This document shows, piece by piece, positions 5,408 through 6,364 of a stretch of 6,364 bases of DNA. A program made the position numbers and the translations under genes. The notes under the pieces are model-generated. The model worked only from the letters and a program-made list of their open reading frames with translations. It did no database searches and was not told where the DNA came from. Every line of letters begins with the position of its first letter. Position 1 is the stretch's first letter. This DNA is from Acidobacteriota bacterium. Lineage in GTDB: Bacteria > Acidobacteriota > Terriglobia > Acidoferrales > UBA7541. The stretch spans positions 1 through 6,364 of the forward strand of contig JAFAZL010000239.1 in assembly GCA_019239815.1 (NCBI GenBank), given 5' to 3'.

Positions 5408-6208
5408 ATGCGTCGGCATGACCTCGGTGAGTTGCACGAGCAATCTTGGTTTCCTACGGCTTTGCGTGATGCGGTAACGAACGTCTTGCAATGCCTTTTA
5501 AACGTGACGCAATACCATAGAGCCGTCGCTGCGTTGCTGCGACCTGCCCTGAAGAAGGCCGGTTCGAGCCAAGTTGTCGATCTGTGTTCGGGTGCAGGCG
5601 GTCCGTGGATCAGATTAGCGGAACAGTTCCCCGAACATTCTTTTTCGGTAAGTTTAACGGATAAGTATCCGAATGAGCAAAGACTGAGCACTCGAAAGCG
5701 ACAATCGCGCGAGATCAGTTATATGGGTGATTCCCTTGACGCCACCGACGTTCCGACGAGCCTGTCTGGATTTCAGACTCTCTTTAATTCCGCACATCAC
5801 TTCAACCGTTCGCAATTAAAACGCATCCTTGAGAACGCTGTTCGACGAAGAGAAGGAATCGCGATCTTTGAAGTCCCGCAAAGAAACGCTGTAACGGTAG
5901 GCATGTCGATTTTGATGAGCGTTGGAGCCTTTTTTGCCGTTCCACTTGTTGAGCCGTTCGGAGTGTCCTTATTCTTCTGGACGTACGTTGTTCCGCTTAT
6001 TCCATTGGTAATGTGGCTCGACGGTGCGGCGTCCTGTCTCCGGGCATATACCGTGTCGGAGTTCCGGGAGCTTTGCACCGCAGAAATGTCCGAGCAATAC
6101 AGGTGGAGTGCGGGAATCTTAAAGGGCGGTTCACTCGTGCCTGTGACCTACCTAATCGGACTCCCAAGCCATGAACAGAGGCCGATCCTCGATGGCACAA
6201 TACGATGA
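5408..6208 (+). CDS. Class I SAM-dependent methyltransferase with hydrophobic C-terminal insert
   Basis: The 266-residue protein has a Rossmann methyltransferase motif I at 'VVDLCSGAGGPW' (residues 56-67). 'VSLTDKYPN' (about 81-89) is the second strand, with D85 at the ribose-binding acid position. 'MGDSLDAT' (106-113) is the adenine-side motif, and 'TLFNSAHHF' (124-132) lies at the motif IV position. 'GIAIFEVPQRN' at 150-160 is the next strand. Residues 164-204 are strongly hydrophobic ('GMSILMSVGAFFAVPL', 'SLFFWTYVVPLIPLVMWL') and look like two membrane or membrane-associated helices. They lead into 'DGAASCLRAYTVSEFREL' and end with 'VTYLIGLP'. I recall this arrangement in acidobacterial and other bacterial proteins of unknown substrate. 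It starts 32 bases after the Rieske gene; the ribosome site is weak. Its TGA overlaps the next ATG (ATGA), suggesting coupled translation. Confidence 0.88.
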   Translation: MRRHDLGELHEQSWFPTALRDAVTNVLQCLLNVTQYHRAVAALLRPALKKAGSSQVVDLCSGAGGPWIRLAEQFPEHSFSVSLTDKYPNEQRLSTRKRQSREISYMGDSLDATDVPTSLSGFQTLFNSAHHFNRSQLKRILENAVRRREGIAIFEVPQRNAVTVGMSILMSVGAFFAVPLVEPFGVSLFFWTYVVPLIPLVMWLDGAASCLRAYTVSEFRELCTAEMSEQYRWSAGILKGGSLVPVTYLIGLPSHEQRPILDGTIR

Positions 6209-6364
6209 AAATTGAACAAGCGACTCGTAGTTATGAACAGTGGATGCGACAGTGCGGGTCGATTGTCGGGCAACACTTCGGCGCAAACATTCGAAAATGC
6301 GAGCAGACCCGTTTCAGTTTCTTCGTGGATCGTATTACCGATGGGCCCAGGTATGGGCTGAACT
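6205..6364 (+). CDS. DUF2252 family protein, 5' part, with an apparent one-base frameshift; cut by window end
   Basis: The ATG at 6205 overlaps the methyltransferase TGA by four bases (ATGA). The first frame reads 'MKIEQATRSYEQWMRQC' and 'GSIVGQH', the expected start of DUF2252 proteins. After about 6276 that frame becomes unlike the family. The -1 frame, open from there to the window end, instead gives 'LRRKHSKMRADPFQ' and 'FLRGSYYRWAQVWAE', the diagnostic DUF2252 segment (kh.kM...pF.FlRg.yyrwa). Joining the two frames at 6271-6280 restores a family-like N-terminus, so one base appears to be missing there. The original frame also stays open to 6364, so no stop is visible in the window. DUF2252 proteins are typically around 400 residues and of unknown function. 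The truncation by the window edge prevents a check of the rest. A sequence error is as likely as a true pseudogene. Confidence 0.82.
   Translation, partial: MKIEQATRSYEQWMRQCGSIVGQHFGANIRKCEQTRFSFFVDRITDGPRYGLN

Noticed and set aside
1..6364. CRISPR array, insertion-sequence ends, rRNA or attachment-site repeats
   Set aside because: I looked for regularly spaced repeats, transposase motifs, terminal inverted repeats and rRNA signatures and found none.

Overview
The window looks like a chromosomal stretch from an acidobacterium, probably class Terriglobia. This rests on recalled family resemblance rather than a search. The clearest pointers are a short XRE regulator with a form I associate with that group, a 73-residue partner gene, a secreted OB-like small protein, and the DUF2252 and membrane-associated methyltransferase genes at the right end. 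Base composition is moderate in GC and gene density is uneven, with several gene-poor gaps.

Left part (1-1450): the 3' end of a plus-strand PilZ-domain gene converges on a minus-strand group. In transcription order that group is a 73-residue protein of unknown function, an XRE-type repressor 19 bases further on, and a secreted 126-residue small protein. A hairpin with a T-run, oriented for the minus strand, ends the group between the convergent genes.

Middle part (1451-3084): this is poor in clear genes. One plus-strand reading frame has a C-terminal half resembling the PrcB C-terminal domain, and its N-terminal half is unexplained. After it come a short reading frame interrupted by TAG and a tRNA-like but defective folded element on the minus strand. 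This part looks like decaying or acquired DNA.

Right part (3085-6364): a minus-strand TonB C-terminal-domain protein has its apparent signal peptide in a different frame from the domain. It is divergent from a plus-strand cluster. The cluster encodes a 524-residue FAD-dependent oxidoreductase with a C-terminal Rieske [2Fe-2S] domain (YhfW-like), then a class I SAM-dependent methyltransferase with a hydrophobic C-terminal segment, then a DUF2252 gene that overlaps the methyltransferase stop as ATGA. The DUF2252 start is in one frame while its diagnostic motif (FLRGSYYRWAQ) is in another, so it too carries an apparent one-base lesion. The window cuts this gene off.

The most noteworthy points are the two separate single-base frame breaks (TonB protein and DUF2252), which are either sequence errors or decaying genes, and the three-gene redox, methyltransferase and DUF2252 cluster, whose joint role is unknown to me. 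I see no CRISPR array, complete insertion sequence, rRNA or intact tRNA.
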